A stretch of 64,000 nt of DNA, taken from assembly GCF_009176305.1 (NCBI RefSeq), contig NZ_BLAJ01000003.1, forward strand, positions 186,001 through 250,000, written 5' to 3'. Shown here piece by piece: positions 8,056 to 16,464 of this stretch; position 1 is the first letter of the stretch; the number at the start of each line of letters is the position of its first letter. The notes below the pieces were generated by a model. It saw nothing but the letters and a program-made list of their open reading frames with translations, had not been told where the DNA came from and searched no databases. Position numbers and translations under genes: made by a program. Source of the DNA: Martinezella dioscoreae. GTDB lineage: Bacteria > Pseudomonadota > Alphaproteobacteria > Rhizobiales > Rhizobiaceae.

Positions 8056-9560
8056 GTTGCAATCCTCGACCGAGCCGGTTGCGCATCAACATCCAGATCG
8101 GATGCCACTCCCATGAGTTGCCGCTTAAGCGTCGAAGCGACATGCCAAGCCAAAAGTGGCGGTACAGCGTTTCCGATTTGTCTGAACGCAGGGTTCATTG
8201 TCCCGGCAAAGCGGAAACCATCTGGGAAGGATTGAAGCCTAGCAGCTTCACGGACCGATATGGGTCGAGCTTGATTGCTGTCGTAGTGTATATGGCTGTA
8301 CCCGTCTTTTCCAAGGTGGGCGAGAAGCGTGCGCGCCGGCTGATTTGCCTCCATCTTCCTCCACTTGTTAGGAAACTTGCTGGCGTCATAAGGCGGGACA
8401 ATCTTCGCACGAAGTGATTGCCATTCCTCCGATCCTTCAGGAATGTCGGCGCCAGCGTCCCGAAGGGCGGCTAACTGCTTCTCGAACAGCGTGAGGGCAT
8501 ATCGATGCGCTTCCGGGTACTGATCACCCGGTTGAAGACCGGCAAAGATCTTATAATCGCGAGGTAGATACCGAATTACGTGGTCGTACACCGCGGCTTT
8601 CCCCTCGTATTCAGGCCACTTACGCATGACTTGGACATAGCTCGAGTAAAAATTCGCATTGTATGGAACGGCTACATCGAAACCCTTCCGCCCGCGCTTC
8701 AAGACGCCCTCCCTTAGCAAGGTCATGGCATTGATTTGCGGTAGGTCCCCAATAGCGTCTTTGGTAGTGACAGCCTTATCGAGCGTGGGCGTTGGTGCAG
8801 GCGCTTCAACGTAATGGTGACGCCCGCCGCTCCCAGCTTTGGTCGACAGCAGTTTTAGCGCCACCGCTCTTGAACCGACGTATCCTTGTGGCAATTCGAT
8901 CCAATTCGTGGGCGTTGGCAGCCTGACTTCGCTTGCAACGTCGCGATGCACGGCGATCAGAACCATTCGCTCACGCATTTGCGGAACGCCGTAAAATGCG
9001 GCGTTGAACAGCGAATAGCTGCAAACATAGCCCTTCGCTTCAAGAACCTCCGCAATTTCCTCAGCTAGATTGTGCCCACCATGATTGAGCATATCAGGAA
9101 CATTTTCCATGACGACAGCGAGCGGGGCGAAGGCCTCGACATACCTTAGGTATTCGATATACAGGCGTGCACGGCTGTCATGCCGAAAAGCCTCCGGGTG
9201 TTCCGCAACTTCCCGAAGTTTCGACCGGCCGACCCTCGCGAAAGCTTGGCAAGGCGGACCGCCAATAAGGACATCCACCGCGAGCGAGACGTCACCCATG
9301 CTCAGGTCTTCAGCAAGCTTCAACGGTGGCGTCAAGGTGATGTCTCGCGCCAGAGCGTGGCGCCACTCTCCGCTGTGAAAGTTTTCCCCGTGCGACTGCG
9401 CGGCGCTGGCGTCGAATTCAACTGCGGCGACTACATCATAGCCGCCGCGCTTAAACCCTAAAGAAAAACCACCACACCCGGCGAACAGATCAAGGACCCG
9501 CGGAGCTTTTCCACCAGCCCGGATCCTCTGAAGCTTTTGCCTTACAGCTCGGGCATTCAT
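8052..9560 (-). CDS. DNA (cytosine-5) methyltransferase, Dcm type
   Basis: About 502 residues from the ATG at 9560 (a TTG two codons earlier is possible). It transfers a methyl group from S-adenosylmethionine to C5 of cytosine. Motif I DLFAGCGGFSLGF is near residue 25, motif IV GGPPCQAFAR with the catalytic Cys near 104, motif VI MENVPD near 152, motif VIII QMRERM near 195, and motif X QIGNAVPP near the C-terminus. A long target-recognition region lies between VIII and IX. It starts 76 bases after the NERD-helicase stop and is coupled to the next gene. In a DISARM context it would be the self-marking DrmMII-like methylase. Its target sequence cannot be read from the protein. Confidence 0.95.
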   Translation of the reverse strand: MNARAVRQKLQRIRAGGKAPRVLDLFAGCGGFSLGFKRGGYDVVAAVEFDASAAQSHGENFHSGEWRHALARDITLTPPLKLAEDLSMGDVSLAVDVLIGGPPCQAFARVGRSKLREVAEHPEAFRHDSRARLYIEYLRYVEAFAPLAVVMENVPDMLNHGGHNLAEEIAEVLEAKGYVCSYSLFNAAFYGVPQMRERMVLIAVHRDVASEVRLPTPTNWIELPQGYVGSRAVALKLLSTKAGSGGRHHYVEAPAPTPTLDKAVTTKDAIGDLPQINAMTLLREGVLKRGRKGFDVAVPYNANFYSSYVQVMRKWPEYEGKAAVYDHVIRYLPRDYKIFAGLQPGDQYPEAHRYALTLFEKQLAALRDAGADIPEGSEEWQSLRAKIVPPYDASKFPNKWRKMEANQPARTLLAHLGKDGYSHIHYDSNQARPISVREAARLQSFPDGFRFAGTMNPAFRQIGNAVPPLLAWHVASTLKRQLMGVASDLDVDAQPARSRIAT

Positions 9561-9642
9561 GATCAATTCTTCTGTGGGGGCACCAGACAGGAAAGTGCCT
9601 TAGTGAAAACGTAAAGTTCGGAATAAGCGCCGATTTTAAGTC

Positions 9643-11382
9643 TCAAGAAATTCTCCCCTTCAGGCGCATGCCGAACGACTCGGCTTGGCGTTCATAAGCG
9701 CGACTCGCAGACGCAGGCAGTAAAATGTATAACAGACACCTCGCTCTGGACAGACCGGCATAGTGCAGCATCGACCAATGTTGCTGTCCTGTTTCCTCCA
9801 TATCCACTGCAATTACAGTTTGCCGCTCGAGGCCCTTAAATGCATGCATTGTGGTGAAGAGGATTTCGCCAGTTCTAAACTGGCTTGCGCTGAGCGGGTC
9901 AAAGAGCCTGCGTCCGGCTATTTCCGACCTACCTGCTAGTAATGAGTTCTGCAGTTTCCTTGTTGATAGAACTGCAATGTCCTCAGGACGCACATCGGCG
10001 TCAATTAGGTCGCGTATAACTTTCTCGAGCATCCCAATGGCGCTCTCTGAGTCCGAGTAATATCTGATCTCAGCTTCAGGACCGTCTGGCGCGCCGGCAA
10101 CAGCTAGATCAACGCCGGAGACAATCGACGCCTGTATGGCAACCTGACGCGTATTCCTGCAATTTTCAAACAAGTCGTCGAATGCGGGCGCCCCCTCGGA
10201 AAGACGCCCTTCGACTTGCGCCGCGACGTCTCCCCCATAAATATTCTGGTTTGGGTCAAGGAAAAAATGCCATTTGCCGCGACGCAGACCGTCCTTCAGG
10301 AGAAGATCAAGTACATCGAGGTGCTGAGGGGTAAGGATATCCTGGGCTTCGTCTACAACGAGCACATCCCAGCTACTAAAGCTCTTTTCACAAAGCGCCT
10401 CCGCAGCGATGTCCGGAAACTGAAAAGCGAAAAAGTCATCGCTTCCGTCATCCTCATTTTTCAACCGGTTCAGCAGCCCAGCGCTTGCGATAATCTCGTA
10501 ATACAAGGCATGTACATGCTTGGCATCGAGTGAGCCTTCGGGCAAATCGATCGCGGCCCCAGACCTCACATGAGCGGCCAAAAGCTGATTAAAGCATAGA
10601 TATAAAACTCGGTGGCCCTGGGATGCCAATTGACGACATCGATCTATGGCGATCACGGTTTTACCGGTGCCGGCACGGCCTCTCACCACTGTGCGCGGGT
10701 TTGCTGCCATGCGCCTAGAAGCACGAATCTGTTCGTTGGTTAGATGGACTAACCTAGACTCTACGCCGGTTAGATAGCTGCCGATACTTAATGCGGTTTC
10801 AAGATCGGGACGTAGGATTTGTCGCGCTTCTCGCAACTCCGCCACTGTCAAGCCCCGATAGCTCCGTCCATGTTTGCGCTGAAGGTCAGCAGACCAATAT
10901 TTCTCGAGAGAGCGGATGTAGGAGGAGAGAGGTTCGCGAAAGTGACGCCGGTCGATTAGCACGTCTTGGAGAATTTCCGCCCCTGATGCGGTAAAGGTCG
11001 TATAGGGCATGACAACCCCGTATCCGAACAAAACCTGACGGAAAGCTGAGTTTGCTGAGCGCAGCCGATCACGAACTGCTCCCAGCGCCCCCATCGCTTG
11101 CGACCAAGGACTTTCCCGTTTCGAGTAACTGTTGAAATCTCCGCCGAAGCTCCAAACCCCGTCGGTGCATTCGACAGTCCCGCCCTTTACTTCGAGAGCG
11201 AAGACGCCCGAGGTCGAAAGAATTACGATATCGGCCTCACCCCATATCTTGGTGCCATGGGTCGGCAGGCCAAGAGAATGTAGGATGATCCACTCCTCAG
11301 GCAGTTCACGGCCAAGTCGTTCATAGACATGCCGTTCGCTGTTGGGGCAATCTTTCGGCACATCAGGGATCAGGACAGCCAC
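9643..11382 (-). CDS. NERD-domain UvrD-like DNA helicase
   Basis: A 579-residue protein with GTG start (GAGGA about 6 bases upstream), overlapping drmB by 13 bases. Residues about 15-150 form a NERD domain, a nuclease-related fold, with GEADIVILSTSGVFALEVKG carrying the D and E-x-K residues at about 51 and 64-66. Residues 200-570 are a superfamily 1 helicase: Walker A GRAGTGKT at 235-242, DEAQD at 344-348, HAFKGLE at 513-519 and GLSRAR at 543-548. This is likely an ATP-driven enzyme that could combine strand unwinding with cleavage. It does not belong to the standard DISARM gene set that I know. Confidence 0.9.
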   Translation of the reverse strand: MAVLIPDVPKDCPNSERHVYERLGRELPEEWIILHSLGLPTHGTKIWGEADIVILSTSGVFALEVKGGTVECTDGVWSFGGDFNSYSKRESPWSQAMGALGAVRDRLRSANSAFRQVLFGYGVVMPYTTFTASGAEILQDVLIDRRHFREPLSSYIRSLEKYWSADLQRKHGRSYRGLTVAELREARQILRPDLETALSIGSYLTGVESRLVHLTNEQIRASRRMAANPRTVVRGRAGTGKTVIAIDRCRQLASQGHRVLYLCFNQLLAAHVRSGAAIDLPEGSLDAKHVHALYYEIIASAGLLNRLKNEDDGSDDFFAFQFPDIAAEALCEKSFSSWDVLVVDEAQDILTPQHLDVLDLLLKDGLRRGKWHFFLDPNQNIYGGDVAAQVEGRLSEGAPAFDDLFENCRNTRQVAIQASIVSGVDLAVAGAPDGPEAEIRYYSDSESAIGMLEKVIRDLIDADVRPEDIAVLSTRKLQNSLLAGRSEIAGRRLFDPLSASQFRTGEILFTTMHAFKGLERQTVIAVDMEETGQQHWSMLHYAGLSRARCLLYILLPASASRAYERQAESFGMRLKGRIS

Positions 11383-13265
11383 GATACGTCCTCTGATACG
11401 CGCCCAAAGAATCCTTCGAAGGTGCTGTCAATATCTCCAACGAGAACCGCTCGATCCAGTTCTCTATTGAACTTCTCACACGCTGTTTCGGGGAGCAGCA
11501 GGCAACAATGGCACGCAGCCCCGCTCACCCGATCTCCGGACTGCCGGGGATCAGTCTCGAGACACACTGGGTCACTGCCGCACCATCCGGCGCTACGGAG
11601 GGTCCGGAAAATGATCGGCTCGAGCAACTCGGGCGCGGCAAGCCGCACCAAACCACCCAAGCTACCCTCGGAATCGGGAGATCCTGTATAGACGAGCACT
11701 CCATTCATGGCGGGAGCATCGGCAGTAGCCTCGGATATGTAAAGCCGCTCGCGAAGCGCTGACGCAGAGTAGCCGCACTCAATGCTTATCTGCCGGATAA
11801 AGGCATGGGAGAACGAGTGCACGAGAAGAAGCCTCGGCGTGACCGTGTATTCGCGGGTGTAACCCCGTTCCCGCGCTACATGGCTGCTTCGCTCCTCAAG
11901 CACTTGAGCCCTATCACGCAAGGCCGCATTATTGCCGATCCACTCATCTATCGCCTCCGTCCGAAAACGAAGGAAGATGCCTTCACCTCGAATTTCAGCG
12001 CCCGGCAGCCAATTCCTCGGTGTCTTGGACAGTGGAGAAACGAACCCATCAGATATCGCTTGAGCGACCCGTTCTGCGCTGACTGGGTATGGTTCTATAC
12101 GAGAGAAACCTGCCAGCGCGCGAACTTCCCGCAGCCGAGACGCCGCGCCGACGACGTCAAACCAGCCGCGCAACGACTGAGGAGGTTCAAGGGAGTGGTT
12201 CCTGAACTGCGGAACTACCCCCCCAATTACTGGGTCCTCCCGGTCCTCAGACAGCGCGTCGTATTCTTCCGCACGTGCAAGATGTTCCGTGAGCGAGGTA
12301 CTCCGGTTTTCGATTCCACGTAGCTGCCGGTAGGCTGCCAAAAGAGAATCCACTGAGACTCCGTGCTGGAGAGCGACGCCGTTCAACACAGCCGGGAGCG
12401 TGCTTTCAGGGACACCCTCCAAAAAATGGCGGATTTCTTGAACTATCAGGCTAACCGCTTCAGAAGCCGGCGGGATCGACAAGCTGGAACAAACCACACC
12501 AAAATGCACGTTTGAAGCGCCCCTCTGAAGGGTTCGCACTGATTGATCGCAGCCTTCCTCGCGGTCGTAGAGCCAGGGGCGAAACCCTGTGCAGTTAAAA
12601 GCCGACAACGCGTCTGGATTGAATGCTTCGCCGAGTGAACTCTGCGTCGCCTTACCATCAATATTGCAAGAATTGCAGGTTACGTGCAGGTCAGCAAGTG
12701 ACGCCGACCGTCCGTAAGAGCCCAGGTAGAGACTTGGCGTATCACAGACACCATCAGGCCGATCTTTGTGTGCCCACCATTCCCAAGGGAAATCACTGAT
12801 ATGTCCGTGGCGGCAGGCTGTCACAAAGCGCACAGGCGTCGTGTAAACGGTTGCTTGATGAGCCAAACATACCAGCCTACCTCCATCTGCAGCGAGTTCG
12901 AATGGAGAACCTTGCTTGCCAATGCGGTGGCATCGAGGACATTCATGCCATTCCGGAAACCGCATGGCAGGCGCTGCACTGCGCGCCCGCACTTGGTTTG
13001 TCCCAGGAATGTCCTCTTTCACCGGCCCCATTCGAAAGTGTGAGACGCCGAGCATAGACTGGAGCCTTGGCTCACCAATGCTGAGCGAAGGAAGACCGGT
13101 GGCCCGTTCCCAATCTTCGAGTCCCATTGGCATAAAGGACCCCTTCTCAAGATCGACGATCGCGCCTATCCCAAACGTCGATGTGAGTTGAGATCTTCTA
13201 ACCGCGCCGAGCGGTTCGATCGCATCGCTACCGGCAGAGATTGAGGTTCGCGTTCCTCGAGCCAT
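11370..13265 (-). CDS. drmB: DrmB-type DUF1998 protein (DISARM core)
   Basis: A 631-residue protein starting one base after the drmA stop. The N-terminus GAVRRSQLTSTFGIGAIVDL is typical of DrmB. Zinc-binding cysteine pairs follow: CPRC at 109-112, CRHGH at 151-155 and CNSC at 197-200. The C-terminal third is the DUF1998 domain, with LLVHSFSHAFIRQ, a C-x-C pair in GAACHCCLLLPETACE, and LDRAVL at the end. DrmB forms a complex with the DrmA helicase and helps load it on incoming DNA in published DISARM work. The protein looks intact. Confidence 0.93.
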   Translation of the reverse strand: MARGTRTSISAGSDAIEPLGAVRRSQLTSTFGIGAIVDLEKGSFMPMGLEDWERATGLPSLSIGEPRLQSMLGVSHFRMGPVKEDIPGTNQVRARSAAPAMRFPEWHECPRCHRIGKQGSPFELAADGGRLVCLAHQATVYTTPVRFVTACRHGHISDFPWEWWAHKDRPDGVCDTPSLYLGSYGRSASLADLHVTCNSCNIDGKATQSSLGEAFNPDALSAFNCTGFRPWLYDREEGCDQSVRTLQRGASNVHFGVVCSSLSIPPASEAVSLIVQEIRHFLEGVPESTLPAVLNGVALQHGVSVDSLLAAYRQLRGIENRSTSLTEHLARAEEYDALSEDREDPVIGGVVPQFRNHSLEPPQSLRGWFDVVGAASRLREVRALAGFSRIEPYPVSAERVAQAISDGFVSPLSKTPRNWLPGAEIRGEGIFLRFRTEAIDEWIGNNAALRDRAQVLEERSSHVARERGYTREYTVTPRLLLVHSFSHAFIRQISIECGYSASALRERLYISEATADAPAMNGVLVYTGSPDSEGSLGGLVRLAAPELLEPIIFRTLRSAGWCGSDPVCLETDPRQSGDRVSGAACHCCLLLPETACEKFNRELDRAVLVGDIDSTFEGFFGRVSEDVSWLS

Positions 13266-13266
13266 A

Positions 13267-16200
13267 TCAGGACTTTCTTATTGATCGTAACGCGAACGCG
13301 GTCGAAGGTTCGACCTCTCGCATAGAATTAGGGGTTGGCCACGCCAAACGACCTGGACGTCCACCCTCTTCGGCCGAGGCCATAAGGTGCGGACGTGTGG
13401 CACCAAACGGCGCTTTGATTTCCCAGTACAATAGATCTTGGCGTGACAGGCGTGCATCCCGGCTGCGCTGTGCCCATTCGCGAGCAATCGCGTCGAGATC
13501 TTCAGAGGTTTCGTCTCCCTCCACATGACCAGAGGACGATCGCGCTCTTTCTCGAAGCTCCTTCAAAATTTCTTGAACTATTTGCGCCGAAGGATCGAAG
13601 TGCTTCGCATCAGGATCGAAATGCATTCCTGCCGCAAGGTGACGTACGGCGCTCGCGAAAACAGCATGTAAGGCCTTGTCGCGAGCACGCGGCGCCCACG
13701 GCGTGACACTTGTTGCCTCTACACTTCGGTAAAGTGCGCCATGATAGGTCGGGAAGTGTTCAAAATGGGAGACGTCCCGTGGCCGGCCAAAATTGTAGAG
13801 TGTTAGAACCAATCCATCTAAGCCTCGACCGACACGGCTGCTTGCCTGAATATATTCGGCCGTAGATTTTGGCTGTCCATTTACGAGCATCAGCCCGAGA
13901 CGAGGTACGTCGACGCCAACCGAAATCATGTTGGATGCCAAGACAGCGTCGCGAGGTTGCGGGCCAAAAGGATCTGCTGCCCCCTGAGTCAACCCGACGC
14001 CCAGTTGACCGAGGTATTCTGGCAATCCCCTAGATGGGACACGACTACTAAGTTCAATCGGGTCCGCCTCTAACACACGGCGCGCCCCTCCCACTCGACT
14101 GGCAAGGAATGTCATCTGCCTAGGAATGTCGTCTTGGAGCAACGCATGCGCCCCTCCTAGCTCCCGCAAGCTGTTGAAATAAAGCACAGCCGTCCAGTAA
14201 GGATCGAGCCTGGCGGGGTCTGCGCCCTCCTGCCGCAAAGACTCGGCGCCCTGCAACAGCGCGGCGGCTACGGCTTGAAGCGCGAACTTTGGGCTTCGAC
14301 CGGCCGAGCTAAGGCCGACATACAGACGATCTGCTCCATCGTCATCTCGATACGCGAAAAAGGAATCGGAGGCGTTGAATCCCGACGGAGGAAACTGGAG
14401 GACGTCCCGATCAAACAGGGCCCGCACTTGTCGGGATGCCTGTCCAATCGTCGCAGTCGACCCGATTACCTTTGGCTTTACGCCGTCGCAGGTGCAAAGC
14501 AGATCCACGACGGCCTCATACAAACCAGCCATCGAACCGAGCGGCCCAGAAATTAGGTGTAGCTCGTCTTGGATGATCAGGCTTGGTGGGGCATTCTCGT
14601 CCAGGCCGAAAATGGTTCTCAGATCTCGCCGTCTAGGAAGCTGCGCAAACTTGTCAATCGTGCCGATCAGCAGACTCGTCGGAGCGCTGTAGATGAAATC
14701 ATCTACCGTGACGATCGGAAGAGCATCACCCTTTGTCTGGCAAGAAGCGTTACTGCACCGAATGTCGATGCCCGAGGAGTCCGGCCGCATCGTGTAATTC
14801 GAAGGCCTCAACTCGCTACCGCATACGGGGCAGTTGAGTAATTGACAGGGCGTTGATCTCGGCTTTTGACCGTCGTGTTCTGCCTGCAGCGCATCACGTG
14901 CGTCCGATATACGATTGGGCGTCGCGTCACCACCAACATAAAGACCCAATGATATCGCAGCGTCTCCCATGTCTTGCCGCTCCTTTCGGATACTATCGCA
15001 AGCGCAAATGAGCGACGCGGCACGTTGAAACTGCTGAACCGTTAGCAGTCGGAGCGTGTATCGCATCAAGACATCGACACCGCCGCGGTGGCGTCTGGTG
15101 TCCGTAGTCAGACGTCGTAGGAAGATCTGGAATGCCGTAAGGCCGAGGTAAGCCTCTGTCTTACCGCCACCTGTGGGAAACCAAAGTAGATCAACAGTGG
15201 TTCGATCGTCATGTTGAGGCTCAACGAGAGACGGAATGACGAGCAAAATGTACGCAAGCTGAAATGGCCTCCAGATCAAAGGGCCTTTCCGATCGGCTTT
15301 TGCGTCGAAGCGTGCTTGGCGATCCATAGCCAGATTGGCCAGCGCAAATGCCTGCCAAGCCGCGTCCTGTTCTGAAAGGATTCGGACACCTTGTTCTATC
15401 CGACTTGCTGCGGTCCTACACCGCTCCAGGTTGGCGTCTGCAGCCGGCCTGAGTGATGTATCGACGGCATCTACCGCGTCTTCGAGTTCGTCCTTAATCC
15501 ACCGGCGATATGCATCGGCAAACCGCTTTAAGGCTTCTGTGATTTCGCTCCTAGCGCTCGTTTCGGCTAACCACTCAGCGCGAAACGCGGAAGGGTATGC
15601 GCGATGAAATTCGATCAGTTCCGGGTGTCCGGATGGATCCATGCCTTTTACCGTTGCCGATGGCATCCATGAAGTTTTCACCGCAGTCAGGCGTCCTGCG
15701 ACTGGCGGCGCCCAAGTGGCTGCAATGCCGTGCCCTACCGCGTACTCGAGTACGTCCTTGTAAAGCAATGCCGAAGACAGAGCGTCAGCATCAGAACCAT
15801 GAGGTGGAAGCGCGGGGCGAGGCTGGATTGCCCCTTCGCCGGTTGGAGTAACTGCTTTCACCTCAAGCCCGGACTGGAACAGGCATCGCTCGTCCCGAAG
15901 GCCTTTATCGTGTTCACTAGACCTGTTGATCAAAGTCACAGTCAGTACCTGAAGTGGGCCGTTGATTCTTCTGCGTACATGAAGTTCCAGGCCGGGGTCG
16001 ACTATGCTTGTTCCCTCGGAGGAGATGAACTCGTTTGTCCGCCAAATAGCAGGTTCTGTGCCAGATATCTCAACGCGATAGCCCAGCTTCAGCCGCCGCC
16101 AGTGTCGAACTGGCCGGCCGCCTTCCACAGGTTCCTGCTCAATAGGGACGTACCGGGATGTATTGAGGGTAGAAACGATGATGCGCGCGTCCACGCTTGC

Positions 16201-16464
16201 AGCGAAGGTCAATCCGAGTGAACAGGGCCGAACAGCCCTGTACCCAGGGACTCCGACGTCAATTTCACCGTCGTCCGAACCGGTTGCTCCATCGTCCTGG
16301 TCGTCTTCGCGTTCATCTAAATGCTGACCTTCCGGCCAAAGGATGCCGGTTAGATAGGTATCGGCTGGCGGAGGACGGATTACTTCGTCCTCATGCAGCG
16401 GGCCGACCAGCAGGCCTGCTACTCGGTCCAAAAGTTGAGCGCGGACGGAACGGTGGTTGGTCAT
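13267..16464 (-). CDS. drmA: DrmA-type SF2 helicase (DISARM core)
   Basis: A 1065-residue helicase. The ATG at 16464 overlaps the UvrD stop in a TGATG arrangement; a TTG one codon earlier is less likely. Helicase motifs are near Walker A FPTGGGKTEAYL (about 430-440), motif II IIQDELHLISG (about 630-640), motif III GSTATI (about 670) and motif VI QASSRVGRG (about 874-881). A four-Cys zinc-ribbon candidate (CPVCG near 545 with CSNASC near 570) lies between motifs I and II. This architecture and the QDELH form of motif II are characteristic of DrmA, the DISARM helicase. It sits directly upstream of drmB, the conserved core pair. Confidence 0.94.
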   Translation of the reverse strand: MTNHRSVRAQLLDRVAGLLVGPLHEDEVIRPPPADTYLTGILWPEGQHLDEREDDQDDGATGSDDGEIDVGVPGYRAVRPCSLGLTFAASVDARIIVSTLNTSRYVPIEQEPVEGGRPVRHWRRLKLGYRVEISGTEPAIWRTNEFISSEGTSIVDPGLELHVRRRINGPLQVLTVTLINRSSEHDKGLRDERCLFQSGLEVKAVTPTGEGAIQPRPALPPHGSDADALSSALLYKDVLEYAVGHGIAATWAPPVAGRLTAVKTSWMPSATVKGMDPSGHPELIEFHRAYPSAFRAEWLAETSARSEITEALKRFADAYRRWIKDELEDAVDAVDTSLRPAADANLERCRTAASRIEQGVRILSEQDAAWQAFALANLAMDRQARFDAKADRKGPLIWRPFQLAYILLVIPSLVEPQHDDRTTVDLLWFPTGGGKTEAYLGLTAFQIFLRRLTTDTRRHRGGVDVLMRYTLRLLTVQQFQRAASLICACDSIRKERQDMGDAAISLGLYVGGDATPNRISDARDALQAEHDGQKPRSTPCQLLNCPVCGSELRPSNYTMRPDSSGIDIRCSNASCQTKGDALPIVTVDDFIYSAPTSLLIGTIDKFAQLPRRRDLRTIFGLDENAPPSLIIQDELHLISGPLGSMAGLYEAVVDLLCTCDGVKPKVIGSTATIGQASRQVRALFDRDVLQFPPSGFNASDSFFAYRDDDGADRLYVGLSSAGRSPKFALQAVAAALLQGAESLRQEGADPARLDPYWTAVLYFNSLRELGGAHALLQDDIPRQMTFLASRVGGARRVLEADPIELSSRVPSRGLPEYLGQLGVGLTQGAADPFGPQPRDAVLASNMISVGVDVPRLGLMLVNGQPKSTAEYIQASSRVGRGLDGLVLTLYNFGRPRDVSHFEHFPTYHGALYRSVEATSVTPWAPRARDKALHAVFASAVRHLAAGMHFDPDAKHFDPSAQIVQEILKELRERARSSSGHVEGDETSEDLDAIAREWAQRSRDARLSRQDLLYWEIKAPFGATRPHLMASAEEGGRPGRLAWPTPNSMREVEPSTAFALRSIRKS

